In this document: positions 40,964 to 58,871 of the stretch, piece after piece
Layout: each line of letters begins with the position of its first letter
How positions within the stretch are numbered: position 1 is the stretch's first letter
DNA from: Cynocephalus volans
Lineage: Eukaryota > Chordata > Mammalia > Dermoptera > Cynocephalidae
NCBI RefSeq assembly: GCF_027409185.1
Contig: NC_084463.1
Location: 160,867,869 to 160,931,868 of the forward strand
Reading direction: 5' to 3'
DNA length: 64,000 nucleotides
The notes under the pieces: model-generated
Databases searched by the model: none
What the model saw: the letters and a program-made list of their open reading frames with translations, nothing else
What the model was told of the DNA's origin: nothing
Translations under genes and position numbers: made by a program

Positions 40964-41187
40964 GCTGGCTGTGCCAGCCTCTGTCTGGCTATGGGCCTGC
41001 CTCAAACTGCATGGCCCATCAGGGCACCTGGGTCACACGGGGCCCTCAGCCCTCCTCAGGAATTCTCTCCCCGCGCAGAGGCGCATCTTAGCACTGCCCC
41101 CACTCCCCAGCCCATTATTTGGTGGCAGAGTTGCCCCTACATCGTCCCTGTTTGTAAATATTCTGTGGAGAAAAGGGGACTTCAGGG

Positions 41188-41193
41188 AGTAAA
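41188..41193 (+). terminator. SIPA1: SIPA1 poly(A) signal AGTAAA
   Basis: AGTAAA, a common functional variant of AATAAA, lies 225 bp after the SIPA1 stop. A T/G-rich stretch (tttttgtgtctgtacatgtg) follows within 15-35 bases, as expected for cleavage and polyadenylation. The 3' UTR is therefore about 250 bp. Confidence 0.7.
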
Positions 41194-42022
41194 GAAGCCA
41201 CTGCTTTTTGTGTCTGTACATGTGTTTAAGACATGACAGGGGGAGGGGTTTTGCCCCCAGAGGTCTCAGCCAAGCTCCGAGGGCCAGTTAGAAGCACAGG
41301 TCCTGGGAACATTGGCTCAGGGTAGGGCTGGCATTCACTAAGAGGTCTCTGAGGCTAGGTGACCCCTTGACTTCTCTCCCACAAACATTTATTTGGTTCT
41401 GTTGGGAAGCAGGTGGCCACACTCCACACCTACCCTGCCTGGTTCTCCAAGCCCTGGAAGCCAACTTGAGGGGCTGAGGTCAGGGGCAAGGGAACAGAAA
41501 GTGGACCTATAGGACAGGAGAGGGACAGTGCTTAGGGGTCAAGGAGAACCAGGCTTTGCCTCACAAGGCTCTGCCTCACAAAGCTCTGCCCCCCAGTGCA
41601 GGCCCCACTCTGGTCTCTGAGCCCTCAAGCCCGGTATTGCCTCAACCACCTGGCCATATCTTGCAGGGCCCAATTCCAGAGGTGGTAACTTCTCTGCCTC
41701 AGTTGCCTGGGGAGGAAATTGGCCCTTGACCCACTTCTCCCTTCACCAGCCTATGATCCCTCTGTTCCTCACCAGATGGGGTCTTTCCCATGAGTGGCAT
41801 CATGAGGTCCAAACTTGAACTCTGTCTAAACCCTGTGTTTTCTGGCCCTGAGGCCCTAACAGGGCACTGACTTGCTCAGCATCTCATGCCTCATCCAGCC
41901 CCTTCCCTAGGCTGGTTGAAGCTCACTCTGCTGAGACCTAGGCTCTGGGCCTGTTACTTAGGCAATGGCAGGATGAGAAACAGAGCGTCAGGGGAACAGG
42001 AAGTCTTCATGGAGGAGGTAAT

Positions 42023-42221
42023 GTGAGGGCTGAGTTTTTTTTTTTTTTTTAAAGATGACCGGTAAGGGGATCTTAACCCTTGACTTGGTGTTGTCAGCAC
42101 CACGCTCACCCAGTGAGCGAACCGGCCATCCGTATATGGGATCCGAACCCGGGGCCTTGGTGTTATTAGCACCGCACTCTCCCGAGTGAGCCACGGGCCG
42201 GCCCCGTGAGGGCTGAGTTTT
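42023..42221 (-). repeat. Dimeric tRNA-Ile SINE (CYN-like) with target-site duplication
   Basis: Minus-strand element at 42039-42205 with a poly-T tail side. Its left monomer retains GTGCTAATAACACC, like the tRNA-Ile(AAU) anticodon arm. Identical 16-bp duplications gtgagggctgagtttt flank it at 42023-42038 and 42206-42221. Confidence 0.88.
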
Positions 42222-42906
42222 GAAGGTGGAGCAGGAGTTCAGCAGGCAGAGGTTTCAAAGGTATCCTGGTGGGACCAGCTTATTGGACTAGAGTCAGAGC
42301 ACATGTAGGAGCCAGGATCGCTGGAGCAGGAGCTGGAGCTGGATGGTACAGACTTGTGACAGGTGCAGTGGAGATCCTAGATTAGCAGTTGTCAACACTG
42401 CCCCAGCTTTTCCTGTTGTGGACTATAGTGAGCAGCCCTCACAGGGCAGTGCAGAAGGCTCTGGTCACTCTCTGGGGGTGTGTCTGCAGAAAATTGGGTT
42501 CTGGTCATGTGGATGATAGATGTTTAAAGGGAGAGTGACAGGATGAGATTTGGGTGTGAGTCCTTTGGCTGCAGGGAAGCCAGGGAGGAGGCTGCAGCAG
42601 CAGTCCCGGTGGGAGGTGGTGGTGACCTAAACTATGTGATAGCAGTGGTGATGGAGAGAAGTGGACAGATTTGCCAAGACCTCATGAGGGATTGGATGCG
42701 AGTTGCTAGGAGAGAATAGGTGGCATCCACAGTGGTGGCCACGTTTCTGGCTGGAGCTCCTAGAGGGTGGCAGGGCCATGGCTGAGACGGAGAGGGAAGG
42801 AGGGGCAGGCCAGGGATGGCTGAGGTCATTTGGAACAGTGTTGGTTTGAGAGGCCTGAGGGACGTAGGGTGGAGATGTCCAGTGGGCTGGAGTGCAGCGG
42901 TTAAGA

Positions 42907-43024
42907 AACCTGGGCTGGAGGGCTGGCCGGTTAGCTCAGCTGGTTAGAGTGCAGCCTTCTAACACCAGGGTCAAGCGTTCGGTTCCCCATACCGGCCACC
43001 AAAAAAAAAAAAAGTCTGGGTTGG
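42907..43024 (+). repeat. Monomeric tRNA-Ile SINE
   Basis: Plus-strand element at 42920-43014 with a clear A box (TTAGCTCAGCTGGTTAGAG), a B-box-like GTTCGGTTCCCC and a poly-A tail. Near-identical tgggctggag / tgggttggag duplications flank it. Confidence 0.85.
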
Positions 43025-43149
43025 AGACAAAGATTTGGACTGGTGAACTATGAAGTCACTTAGGGAGTATGGGAAGGACCGTGAGAGGATTTCCGGGGGT
43101 CACTGCAGGACACCGGGAAAACCAAGAACGAGGTCTGGGCTGGAGGATC

Positions 43150-43830
43150 TGGGCTCACTCGTTTCCCTTTGGAACTCCGGTTGGGGATATCGCGTGCAGC
43201 TCCTCCGTCGGCTTCCTCTGGGTCAGGAGCCTTATCACCCCGCCGGGTCCCTCCTTCGGCTCCGCGGCTCTATCGAGCCCCACCCTCCCCCCACCGCCCC
43301 CAGGCAGGTTCGCCCGGGTCCTGACCCGGCCACCATTTCGGGCTCCGCCCCTCGGGCGGGAGTTCCGTTTGGCCCGGCCCATGAGTGGGTCACCCTTGCT
43401 TCAGGCCACGCCTCTAGCCCCGCCCCCCGAGCGAGAGGCCCCACGGAATCTGGACTCAAGCGTCTTCCGGTTCCCTAACATGCGCCGCCCGCTAGCATCT
43501 CTCGCAGCCGCCGTCGGTGGGGGTCTGTACCCAGGGCCTGTTGTGTTCCCAGGGGACTCGCTAACTTTTGCAGCGCATCCTACTAACGAAAACCCGTTTG
43601 CCCCTGCCATCACCTCCCGCAAGGGTGCAAAGCCCAGAAGAGAGACGCCACCGGCCTCAGCGCAGGAATTTTCCTGAATGCTATTACCTGGCCTCCCCGT
43701 CGCTGAATGCTCTGTGCGCGTGCGCACCCGTGTAGGCGGGCTCTAGCCGGTCAGAGCCTTCCGCTGCAGCGCGTGCGCATGGGCCCGACCAAGCCGGAAG
43801 TACGTTTAGCACTAGCTCCATTGGGCCTGG
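43150..43830. promoter_or_regulatory. Orphan CpG island with NRF1- and ETS-type motifs between SIPA1 and RELA
   Basis: CpG-dense block in the interval between the two convergent genes. Motifs include GCGCGTGCGCAC near 43716-43727, GCGTGCGCATG near 43770-43780, ETS boxes CTTCCGG near 43464-43470 and CCGGAAG near 43794-43800, and several CCCGCCC boxes. This has the appearance of an active housekeeping-type promoter, yet no coding gene starts here. An uncharacterised non-coding transcript, an alternative promoter or an enhancer are all possible. Confidence 0.6.
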
Positions 43831-43929
43831 TCTTTGTTCAGGCTTCCTGGGGCTGTGGATTAAGATTTCTTCGTTCATCTCGGAACGGATAGGATATCAA
43901 CGCATAGGTGGGGCAGGCCTAGACCTTTA

Positions 43930-44130
43930 CCTGGCATCTCCCATTCCCAGACAGAGGCAAGCTTTTCCTTGGCCACCCAAGAGATAAAGCCCAAACTTCT
44001 TAGCCCTGCATTCTTGATCGTTTACAGCCTGGCCCTATGGAATCTTTCCAACATCGTCTCTCTTACCTGGCTCACCTCCAAATGCTGGCTCGCCCCTCTT
44101 TGAGATCTACCCTCTGTTGATTTAAGACCT
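43930..44130. repeat. L2 LINE relic
   Basis: Contains gataaagcccaaacttcttagccctgcatt and cagcctggccctatgg, typical of L2. It lies just beyond the orphan CpG island. Confidence 0.6.
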
Positions 44131-44399
44131 GGAGCTATCGGGCCTCTGTGAAGACTCTTGTAACTGCTCTATCCCCAGAGCCAATGGGCCCCACTGAGCT
44201 CTCACTGCGCTGGAAGCCACACTGTAGCTGCCTGTTTTCATCCACTGGATAGTAACGGGGGGGTTCCAAGGGCATCCTCTGTCTGCAGGCTCCCGGATGA
44301 GTGTACATATTCATCCAACTCTGAATCACCAGTGTCCAGCCTGACGTGACCAGCAAAGTGTGCACTCAGTGTTTGCTGAAAAAAGGCAAATCTCTGGCC

Positions 44400-45237
44400 A
44401 GCTTGGCAACAAATTTATTAGTTCAGAGTAGAAAGAGCAAGAGTCCAATTGCTTTGATTCTTCAGTTAAAACTGTGCCTCTTGACTGGAGAGCTGCCAAC
44501 CTGCCCTCCTCCTACTCTCCAAACAACTCACCCTATTTTTTCTTTCCTTTTTGTTGTCTGCCTGGTGCTCACCCTACTATTAAGGCACTTGAGAAAAGAG
44601 GGAGCAGGAAACAGGGAAGCCTCAGAACAAACCCTCTCTGGATCCAGGAGAGGGCCAGTACTGTCCCACCAGTTCCTTTCAGCCACAGTTGAGCAAGGAA
44701 AGAGCTGGCAGAGACCTCTGCAGGGCAGGAAGGCCAGTCTCTCAAATGCTGGTGTTAAGCACAAGGACAATGCCAGCGCCATGGAGAAGGGGTTGGTAAT
44801 AGGGGCATTATTCTGGATCAAGGTGTAAATGAACCCATGATGTGAGGAAGACACTTGATAATATGGCTTTGCGGCCTCAAAGGCCATAGCTCCAGCCCGC
44901 CCCTCTCTCTAGGAGAGTACTAGAAGCTGGAGGATGGGGATGGGTGCTCCAGAGTTCCTTATAGAGGGAAGGGAGCTAACCATCAGGATAGAGGAAGAAA
45001 GAGTTTGAGTTCTCCCAGTCCCCCCTTTCCAGAGAAGTTAATGCTTCTGCTTAAGCACCTCCAGAGAGAGAGAGATATAGATACTGCTGATAAAAGAATA
45101 AAATGCGCTCCCACCCCCCAGAAGACATTACCCAAAGTTGGGGGCAGTTGGAGAACAAGCCCCCAGAATCCATAAGTGCTTTGGGAGGGCTTCAATCCCC
45201 TGCAACCCAGTACCTGGGCAGAGCAGGCATCACCCCT
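44400..45237 (-). other. RELA: RELA 3' UTR
   Basis: Sequence between the RELA stop codon and the AATAAA, about 0.82 kb, a usual length for RELA. It has no splice signals that extend the frame and no repeat was recognised in it. Confidence 0.7.
44414..44419 (-). terminator. RELA: RELA poly(A) signal (AATAAA on the minus strand)
   Basis: TTTATT on the plus strand is AATAAA on the minus strand, 819 bp downstream of the RELA stop. It is the only canonical signal in the expected interval, so it most likely ends the RELA 3' UTR. Confidence 0.75.
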
Positions 45238-52089
<6,852 letters not shown>

Positions 52090-52660
52090 GGCCGGGGTCC
52101 CGGGGGCGGGGCCGGGGTCGCAGCTGGGCCCGCGGCGCGCGCTACAGTCGAGCCATTCGCCAGAGGCGGAAATGCGCCGCGCGCCCGCCGCCGCCGCGTC
52201 ACTGCCCGGAATCCGGCCGCGCCTGCGCGCTGCGCCGCCGCCGCCGCCGCCGTCTCCCGCGCGGGGGCCGGGAGCAAGTGCGCGCCGCGCGGAGGACGCA
52301 GAGCCGTGCGCGCCGCCGCCGCCGCCGCCGCCTCCGGAGACCGAGAACAAGTGCGCGCCGCGCCCGGGACCAAGAGGCTTCCCGCTCGCAAGCCGCTCCC
52401 GGGGCTGGCGCGGCGGCGGCTCGGCTCGCTCCCCGGTCCTGGCCCCGCCTGGAGGGCGGGCCCGCCGATTACTCACTATGTTTTTAGGGGATTTCGGGGC
52501 CCCTCCCTCCGGTCGGAGGAGTTTGGTGATGTCACCCGAGGCCCGCTCTGGAGCACAGCCAGGGCCGCTAGGCTGCGGTCGGCCGCGCTGCGCAGGGAAA
52601 GGCCCGGGCCCGCGGCGCCCGCGAGGATCGGGGGGCTGAACTTCACTCGGGTTTCCTAAT

Positions 52661-53500
52661 CGCTAAAGGTGCCTTCTGGTGGTTGCGCCTCAGAAGCACT
52701 TTAGTCCCCCACCCACCCCAGTCTGGATGCGGCTGGGGGACAGGGGAGCCCGGACCTCCCCACCCGGCAGTGCTTGGATCGTGGAGCTTCGCGGAGCCTG
52801 CTGCACGGACGGGGCTCGTCGCCTCTCCCGCTAAAGCGCCCGCTTAAGATGCGGCCAAACTACCGGCCTACGGGGTAATGGGTGCGGGAGGTGCTCGGGG
52901 ATAGACCCCAGAGCCTTCTCTCTGCAGGCTGCCGCTCGTGTCTCCGGAGGTCCGGGACTCACGGGGGCCGCTGGGACCCACAGGGTCACGCCCCTCCTTG
53001 CGTTTCCCCAGGGCCTCCCACTAGGGCCCAGCCTCGGATGGCCTAAGGGGTCCCACTAATTAACTGTATGACCCCCCCCGCCCCCGGTGCTATTATCAAC
53101 CCCAAGGCCGGGCCCAGGGCGCGTCCATGCGGGGTGGGGGTGGGAACTGGGGCTGGAGCTCCCTCCGCTCCGGGCTGCCGCCTCATCCCAGAATGGGGAT
53201 GCTCCACTGGAGGCAGCGGAGTCTCCTCCAGAGGGAGAAAGACTTTTATTTTCTCTGAATTCGTTCTAAATTAGGAAATCATGTGGGAATTGGAAAAGAT
53301 TGGAAATTCTGACTTGCTCTCCCGGAGTCTGAGAAAACAGGAAAAGTGAAAATAGAGTTTCCACCCCTCCCACTCATTTCAGTTTCTCATGTGGCTGGCC
53401 GTGATTAGAAAAGTCAGTTTATTCTTTTGGGGAGGGACTTCAGGTTGACAGATGAATTAATTATACTCTCTAGTTAATGACAAACTCATCATCGATCCTT
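52661..53500. other. Upstream flank of RELA, no gene recognised
   Basis: Transition from the CpG island to AT-rich, repeat-dominated DNA. Short C runs are present (near 53071-53085). Nothing else stands out. Confidence 0.5.
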
Positions 53501-53519
53501 GCAGCATCCTCTAAAAATT

Positions 53520-54060
53520 CATATATGTTTATAATTTTTAAATTAAAATCATGAATGCCAGTGTACCCGTTGCAAAACTCAAGGGTATAGACAGAACACC
53601 GCTGTGACTTCCATCTACCCACGTGCTCCTCGCCTGTTCATCCCCTCCTTATCCCCATGTCTTTGCTACCACCGTGCAGAATTCTGTATTTTAAAGGAAA
53701 GAAATGAGCCACGTATACGTGCCTCCACGATATATTGTCTGGTTTGGCTGAGTTTTGAACATTGATGAAGAGGGTATTGTGTTATCTGTTGTCTTTTGTT
53801 GTTGCTTTCTCCTCTCATTTACGAAGACTCATCCTTTTCATAGTTCATTCAGTTCTCACCGCTGTATACTATTCCGTTGTGTAAACATGCCACGGTTTAT
53901 TTATCTATTCATCCTGAGGATGGGCATTTGGATGTCCAGTTTTTTGCTACTATAAACAATCTTGGTAAGAACATTCCTGTGAATGTCTCCTGTTGTACTT
54001 GTATTCAAGAGTTTCTCTTGGGTATATACCTAAATTTTCCTTTCTCAGTTCTCAAAATAA
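53520..54060 (-). repeat. L1 3' fragment, antisense
   Basis: Reverse complement of the familiar L1 region (…cacggtttatttatctattcatcctgagg…, gtatactattccgttgtg, cttgggtatatacc). Old and diverged. Confidence 0.72.
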
Positions 54061-54458
54061 TGCTTTGGTTTTCTCCCATCCTCCAAAAGTGATCAACAAG
54101 TGGGTTTTTAAAAATCTTAATGCATGGATTTAAACATATTTGATGTGCTTTAATCAATTACAGTTATTATTCTTATTGAAGTTCAAACTGTTCCATCTTT
54201 GGCCAGTGGAAACCTCTTTAAGTTGGTTCTTCCGTTTTTTTGACACAATTCCAGTATCTGTGATAGCTTCCTTGCTGTTTGGTATGAAAAGATGTTCCCA
54301 GGCTCATCTGGTAAATGTTCTGCCCCAGATCTGAATTCAGACAGCTTTCCAAGGAGTCCTGATTCCTCTCAGTAGGAAATGGTATTTAAAGACCACAGCT
54401 GGAGTGCTAGGGATACTTATTGTTATTGGGTCAGTCATAGACATTTTCAGTGAAATTA

Positions 54459-54660
54459 GGAAAAAAATTTTTTTTTTTTTTTTTTTTTTAAAAGATGACC
54501 GGTAAGGGGATCTTAACCCTTGACTTGGTGTTGTCAGCACCACGCTCAGCCAGTGAGCTAACCGGCCATCCCTATATGGGATCCGAACCCGTGGCCTTGG
54601 TGTTATCAGCACCACACTCTCCGGAGTGAGCCACGGGCTGGCCCGGAAAAAAAATTTTTT
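54459..54660 (-). repeat. Dimeric tRNA-Ile SINE with A/T-rich target-site duplication
   Basis: Minus-strand dimer at about 54475-54644. Duplications of the form ggaaaaaaatttttt lie on both sides. The body is highly similar to the 42039 and 2085 copies, suggesting a fairly recent burst. Confidence 0.83.
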
Positions 54661-54809
54661 GAAATATAAAATGTACCAGGAGTTCATACTGATTCAAAAC
54701 AAACAAAAACAAAAACAAAACAAGGAAAAAAAATAGGACTACAGGGTTTTAACTTAACTGCAATCATTTTATGTAGTTCTCCCATCTCAAAACTCTTCAT
54801 TCCCCTTTG

Positions 54810-56800
54810 TAGAAATAGAAAAAATTCATCCTTAAGTTCCTATGGAATCTTAAGGGACCCCAAATAGACAAACTATCTTAAAAATAAGAACAAAGCTGTA
54901 GGACTCACAGTTCTTGATTTCAAAACTTACTACAAAGCTTCAGGAATCAAAACAGTGTGGTGCTAGCCTATGACTGAGGATTAGAATAGAGAACCCGGGA
55001 AAATAAACCCTCACATATATGGTTAAATGAGTTTCAACAAGTGTGTAAAGAGCATTCAATGGGGAAAGGGCAGTGTTCAATAAACAGTGCTGGGGAAACT
55101 GGATATCCACGTGCAGAAGAATGAAGTTGACCCTGACCTAACACCATATATAAAAATTAACTCAAAATGGATCCAACACCTAAAACTAGAAAACTCTTAG
55201 AAGAAAACATAGGGTAAGAGCTTCATGACACTGGATTTGGCAATGATTTCTTGGATATGACATATCCTATGCAACACAAGAAAACATTAATATATTGGAC
55301 TTCATAATTAAAAACTTTTGTTTATCAAAGGACTCTATCGATAGAGTAAAAAGGCAAACCACGGAATGGTAGGAAATATTTACAAATCACATATCTGATA
55401 AGGATTAATACCCAGAATATATAGGTAACTAATACTCAAAAAGAACCCAAACAACTCAATTCAAAAATGGGCACAGGATTTGAACAGACATTTCTCCAAA
55501 GAAGACATACAAATGACCAATAGTACATGAAAAGATGCTCGACATTATTAGCTATTAGGGAAATGCAAGTAAAAACCACAAGGAGATACCAGTTCACACC
55601 CATTAGAATGGCTGTGTGATAAGTGTTGGTGAGGAGGTGGAGAAACTGGAAACTTTGTGCATTGCTGGTGGGAATGTAAAATGGTGCAGCGACTGTGGAA
55701 AATAGTATGGCACCTCCTCAAAAAAATTAAACATAGAATTACCATATGATCCAGCAATTCCACTTGTGGGTATATACACAAAACAATAAAAATCAGGGAC
55801 TCAAACAGATGTGTACACTAATGTTCATAGCAGCATTATTCACAATAGCCAAAAGGTAGAAGCAACCCAAATGTCCGTAGATGGATAAATGGTCATGTGT
55901 CAACTTGACCAGTCTAAGGGATGCCCAGATAGCTGGTAAAACATGATCTCTGCCTGTGTCTGTGAGGATGTTTCTGGAAGAGATGAGCAATTGAATCAGA
56001 TTGAATAAAGATCTGCACTCTCCAATGTGGGTGGGTGTTATCCAATCTATTGAGGTCCCCAAAAGACCAAAAAGGTGGAGGGATGGCAAATTCTCTTTCT
56101 TCTTGAGCTGGGACATCCATCTTCTCCTGCCCTTGGACATCGGAACTCCCGGAGGCCCTTGAACTGCAAGACATTACACCATTGGCTCCCCTGGTTCTCA
56201 GGCCTTTGGACTTGGCCTGAATTACGCCACCAGCTTTCCCAGTTCTCCAGCTTGCAGATGGCATATCATGGGATTCCTCAGCCTGCATAATCTTGTGAGC
56301 CAATTCCTATAATAAATCTCCTTATATATCTGTATGTATTCGTATATATCCTATTGGTTCTGCTTCTCTGGAGAACCCTAATATAAACGGATAAACACAA
56401 TGTGGCATATGTATACAATGGAATATTATTCAGCCTTAAAAAGGGAGGAAATTCTGATACATGCAACATTGATGAAACTTGAAGACATTACGCTAAGTGA
56501 CACAACCAAATACAAAAGGACACATATTGTATGATTCTACTTATTTGAAGTACCTAGACTAGGCAAATTCATACAGTCAGAAAGTAGAATCGAGGTTACC
56601 AGAGGGTGGGGAGAGGGGACAGTGGGGAGTTGTTATTTAATGGCTTCAGAGTTTATGTTGGGGACGGTGAAAAGATTCTGGGGATGAATAATGGTGATGT
56701 TTGCACAAAAGTGTGAATGTACCAAATGCCACTGAACTGTACACTTATAAATGGTTAAAATGGTAAAATTTATATAGATGTACCACAATTAAGAAAACTC
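54810..56800 (+). repeat. L1 3' portion, sense, interrupted by another repeat
   Basis: Decayed L1 ORF2 C-terminal and 3' UTR sequence: agaacaaagctgtaggactcacag, ggaaatgcaagtaaaaaccacaagg, ccatatgatccagcaattccac and ggaatattattcagcc. Split at about 55893-56382 by an unrelated repeat. No intact reading frame. Confidence 0.82.
55885..56390. repeat. Repeat nested in the L1, flanked by an 8-bp near-duplication
   Basis: A common interspersed repeat whose family I do not name: it contains tgtgtcaacttgacc at one end and ggttctgcttctctggagaaccctaat at the other. L1 sequence resumes exactly after it. The flanks are ATAAATGG (55885-55892) and ATAAACGG (56383-56390), consistent with an 8-bp target duplication. 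Confidence 0.65.
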
Positions 56801-56988
56801 AATTCTCTGACACCAACCACTCATTTGCATTGTCACACGTTATATACAAATCAGTCTCGTACGAACAATACCAACTCTACTATCAATAATATGATTTCTG
56901 AAAACAGTGTATTTTTGCAGTTCTTGCTTTGGTTATAGCCCACTAGGGATGACAGTCAAATTACTTTGTTTTAAATCTCTTTGAATTG

Positions 56989-57070
56989 GGCTGGCCGGTT
57001 AGCTCAGTTGCTTAGAGTGCAGCCTTACAACACCAAGGTCGTAGGTTCAGATCCTTGTACCAGCCACCCC
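56989..57070 (+). repeat. Monomeric tRNA-Ile SINE
   Basis: Plus-strand copy beginning gggctggccggttagctcag, with a B-box-like GGTTCAGATCC. Little poly-A tail remains. Confidence 0.8.
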
Positions 57071-57591
57071 CCTCACCCCAACAGAAAAGTAGCTTTGAAT
57101 AGTTAATCTCCGTGAAGTTAGGCAATCAACATTTTTTTTATTTTCAATTTTTAGGAATAGCCTTTTAAATTTTTATTTTTCTTCATAGTTACATGAAAAA
57201 TTGTATCATTCCAAACTCAAATCTACACAAGAAGGTATATTAAAAGGAGTCTAGTTTCTTTTTGTTTGTCTTTTTGTTTGTTTGTTTTGTTTTTAATTAA
57301 AAGGAGTCTAGTTCCCATCCCTGTCCTCTTCAACCTGTTCTCTCCCTCTGCCTATAGATAATGACTTTTTTCAATTTCATGTTTTCTTCTTTTAAAATAT
57401 AACTATATTTTATATACAGTATTTCTTAGGTAAGTAGTAGTACCAGGATGTCTTTTGATGAACAGAAATTCTAAATTTCAATATAGTAAAATGAATTTTT
57501 AAATTTCACTTTTTAAATGAATTTTGGTATCTTCTACAGGAATCCTCTCTAATCAACATCAGAAAGACTATTACTGTATTTTCTTCAAAAA

Positions 57592-57692
57592 GTTTTTTTT
57601 TTTTGTGGCAGCTGGCTGGTAGAGGGATCTGAACCCTTGGCCTCAGTGTTATCAGCACCAGCTCTAAGCAACCGAACTAAACGGCCAGGCCT
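57592..57692 (-). repeat. Monomeric tRNA-Ile SINE, diverged
   Basis: Poly-T followed by the reverse complement of the monomer (atctgaacccttggcctcagtg...). It is more diverged than the other monomers. Confidence 0.7.
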
Positions 57693-57923
57693 CTTCTAAA
57701 AGTTTGAATATCTTGCTTTTGACTTGTAAGTTGTTAATTCATCTGAAGTAGATCCTTGTATTCACCACTTACCCCTCATTCTTTCCCCATGTGGCTAACC
57801 ATTTTCATAGCACAATTTTTGTACTTCTTTCCTGGGCTCAATGATGCTTAGTTATGTATTGCTCTGGGTCCAGCAGGGGACAGAAATCATACTTAGTTAT
57901 TTGAACAGTATGATTTGTTCATA

Positions 57924-57983
57924 CTTTCTACCTAGTTTTTTATATTAAATTGTTAATATATAAAGTATTAACTAGGTAGAAAG
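57924..57983. repeat. Nested inverted repeat with an AT-rich centre
   Basis: Perfect 14-bp arms CTTTCTACCTAGTT (57924-57937) and AACTAGGTAGAAAG (57970-57983) enclose a second perfect 8-bp pair TATATTAA (57941-57948) / TTAATATA (57953-57960). It lies 11 bp left of the solo LTR. No gene association is evident. Confidence 0.85.
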
Positions 57984-57989
57984 TTGTTG

Positions 57990-58457
57990 ACTAGTGTAGA
58001 GCTAGGGCTGGGTCTGGAGCTCACAGACCCCTTGAGCCCGTTCACAAACCCTTCACACGCAGGTCTATGAGCTAGGTAACCAGACAAAAAGGTCTTTGGA
58101 GCCTTGGTTGAAGAAGGAATAGTCTTTATTCAGCACACACACATCTAATAGCTAGGCAGTCCAAAGAGAAGCTCAGAAACTCAACTGCTGCTGGCAAAGT
58201 CCAAAGAAAAACTGAGACTGAGCAGCTTCCAGCAGAGTAAACATGCTCTACTTTTAGATGCAAGCTCTCTGCCGGCCAGCCTGCTTCACAAACTTAAGAA
58301 CACACGATAGCAACAAAACTAAAAAGATACATTGGCGCACATGTGCACTAACTCCACCCACACACAACTTATTTACAAAGAAATGTGCTGCACAACCCCC
58401 CAACCAGACCTAAGCTGAGGGAGTCTGACTAAATTATCCTATTTTCCCCACAACTAG
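57990..58457 (-). repeat. Solo endogenous-retrovirus LTR with 5-bp target-site duplication
   Basis: The element at 57995-58452 begins TG and ends CA and is flanked by identical ACTAG on both sides (57990-57994, 58453-58457). On the minus strand it carries a polyadenylation signal (ctgaataaagac) about two thirds along, as in an LTR U3-R-U5 order. No internal viral sequence is present, so it is a solo LTR. Family not assigned. Confidence 0.8.
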
Positions 58458-58775
58458 GTAAATGAAAAGATAAAAGAAGAATTCTTTGGTATCAGGGCGG
58501 TAGTAACTGCAGAAGCAGCAACTGTCCTTAGGGCTCGGGAACAAAAAAAAAGAAGTCAGAATTTACCAAAACTTAAGAAACTTAGGGGAGGGTTCCTGGG
58601 AGCTGAAACTCAGACCTATCTGCTCGGCTGGTACTGGTGTTTCTGAGCACAGAGGAGGACTCCTTGGGCCTGAAGCAAACTGAATCCAGCAGCTCCTACA
58701 AGAAGGAATTGCTGCTGCCTGGGTGAATAAGCATGGTAGAGGTGCACAGGAAAGTCCTAGAAAGATGGCAGGAAG

Positions 58776-58871
58776 GGCTGGCCAGTTAGCTTAGTTGATT
58801 AGAGTGTGGTATTATAGCACCAAGGTTAGGGGTCCAGATCCCCATACTGGCCAGCTGGTCCACCGAAAAAA
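58776..58871 (+). repeat. Monomeric tRNA-Ile SINE
   Basis: Starts gggctggccagttagcttag and ends in an A-rich tail. It lies in the gene-free repeat region. Confidence 0.78.

Larger units (their letters stand above)
41210..43150. other. SIPA1-RELA intergenic region, left part
   Basis: No gene recognised. It contains a dimeric tRNA-Ile SINE at 42039-42205 and a monomeric one at 42920-43014. The rest is ordinary moderate-GC sequence. The orphan CpG island follows. Confidence 0.7.

Noticed and set aside
42920-43000. Possible tRNA-Ile genes at the SINE monomers
   Set aside because: A and B boxes are present but the acceptor stem and anticodon arm are degraded, and poly-A tails plus target duplications show retroposed SINEs.
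43069-43677. 202-codon open frame in the SIPA1-RELA CpG island
   Set aside because: Composition follows the CpG-rich DNA; several overlapping frames are open, and no known domain or splice structure supports coding.
52485-52500. Possible NF-kB autoregulatory site (GGGGATTTCG) near the RELA promoter
   Set aside because: The last positions do not fit GGGRNNYYCC; I would not call it without binding data.
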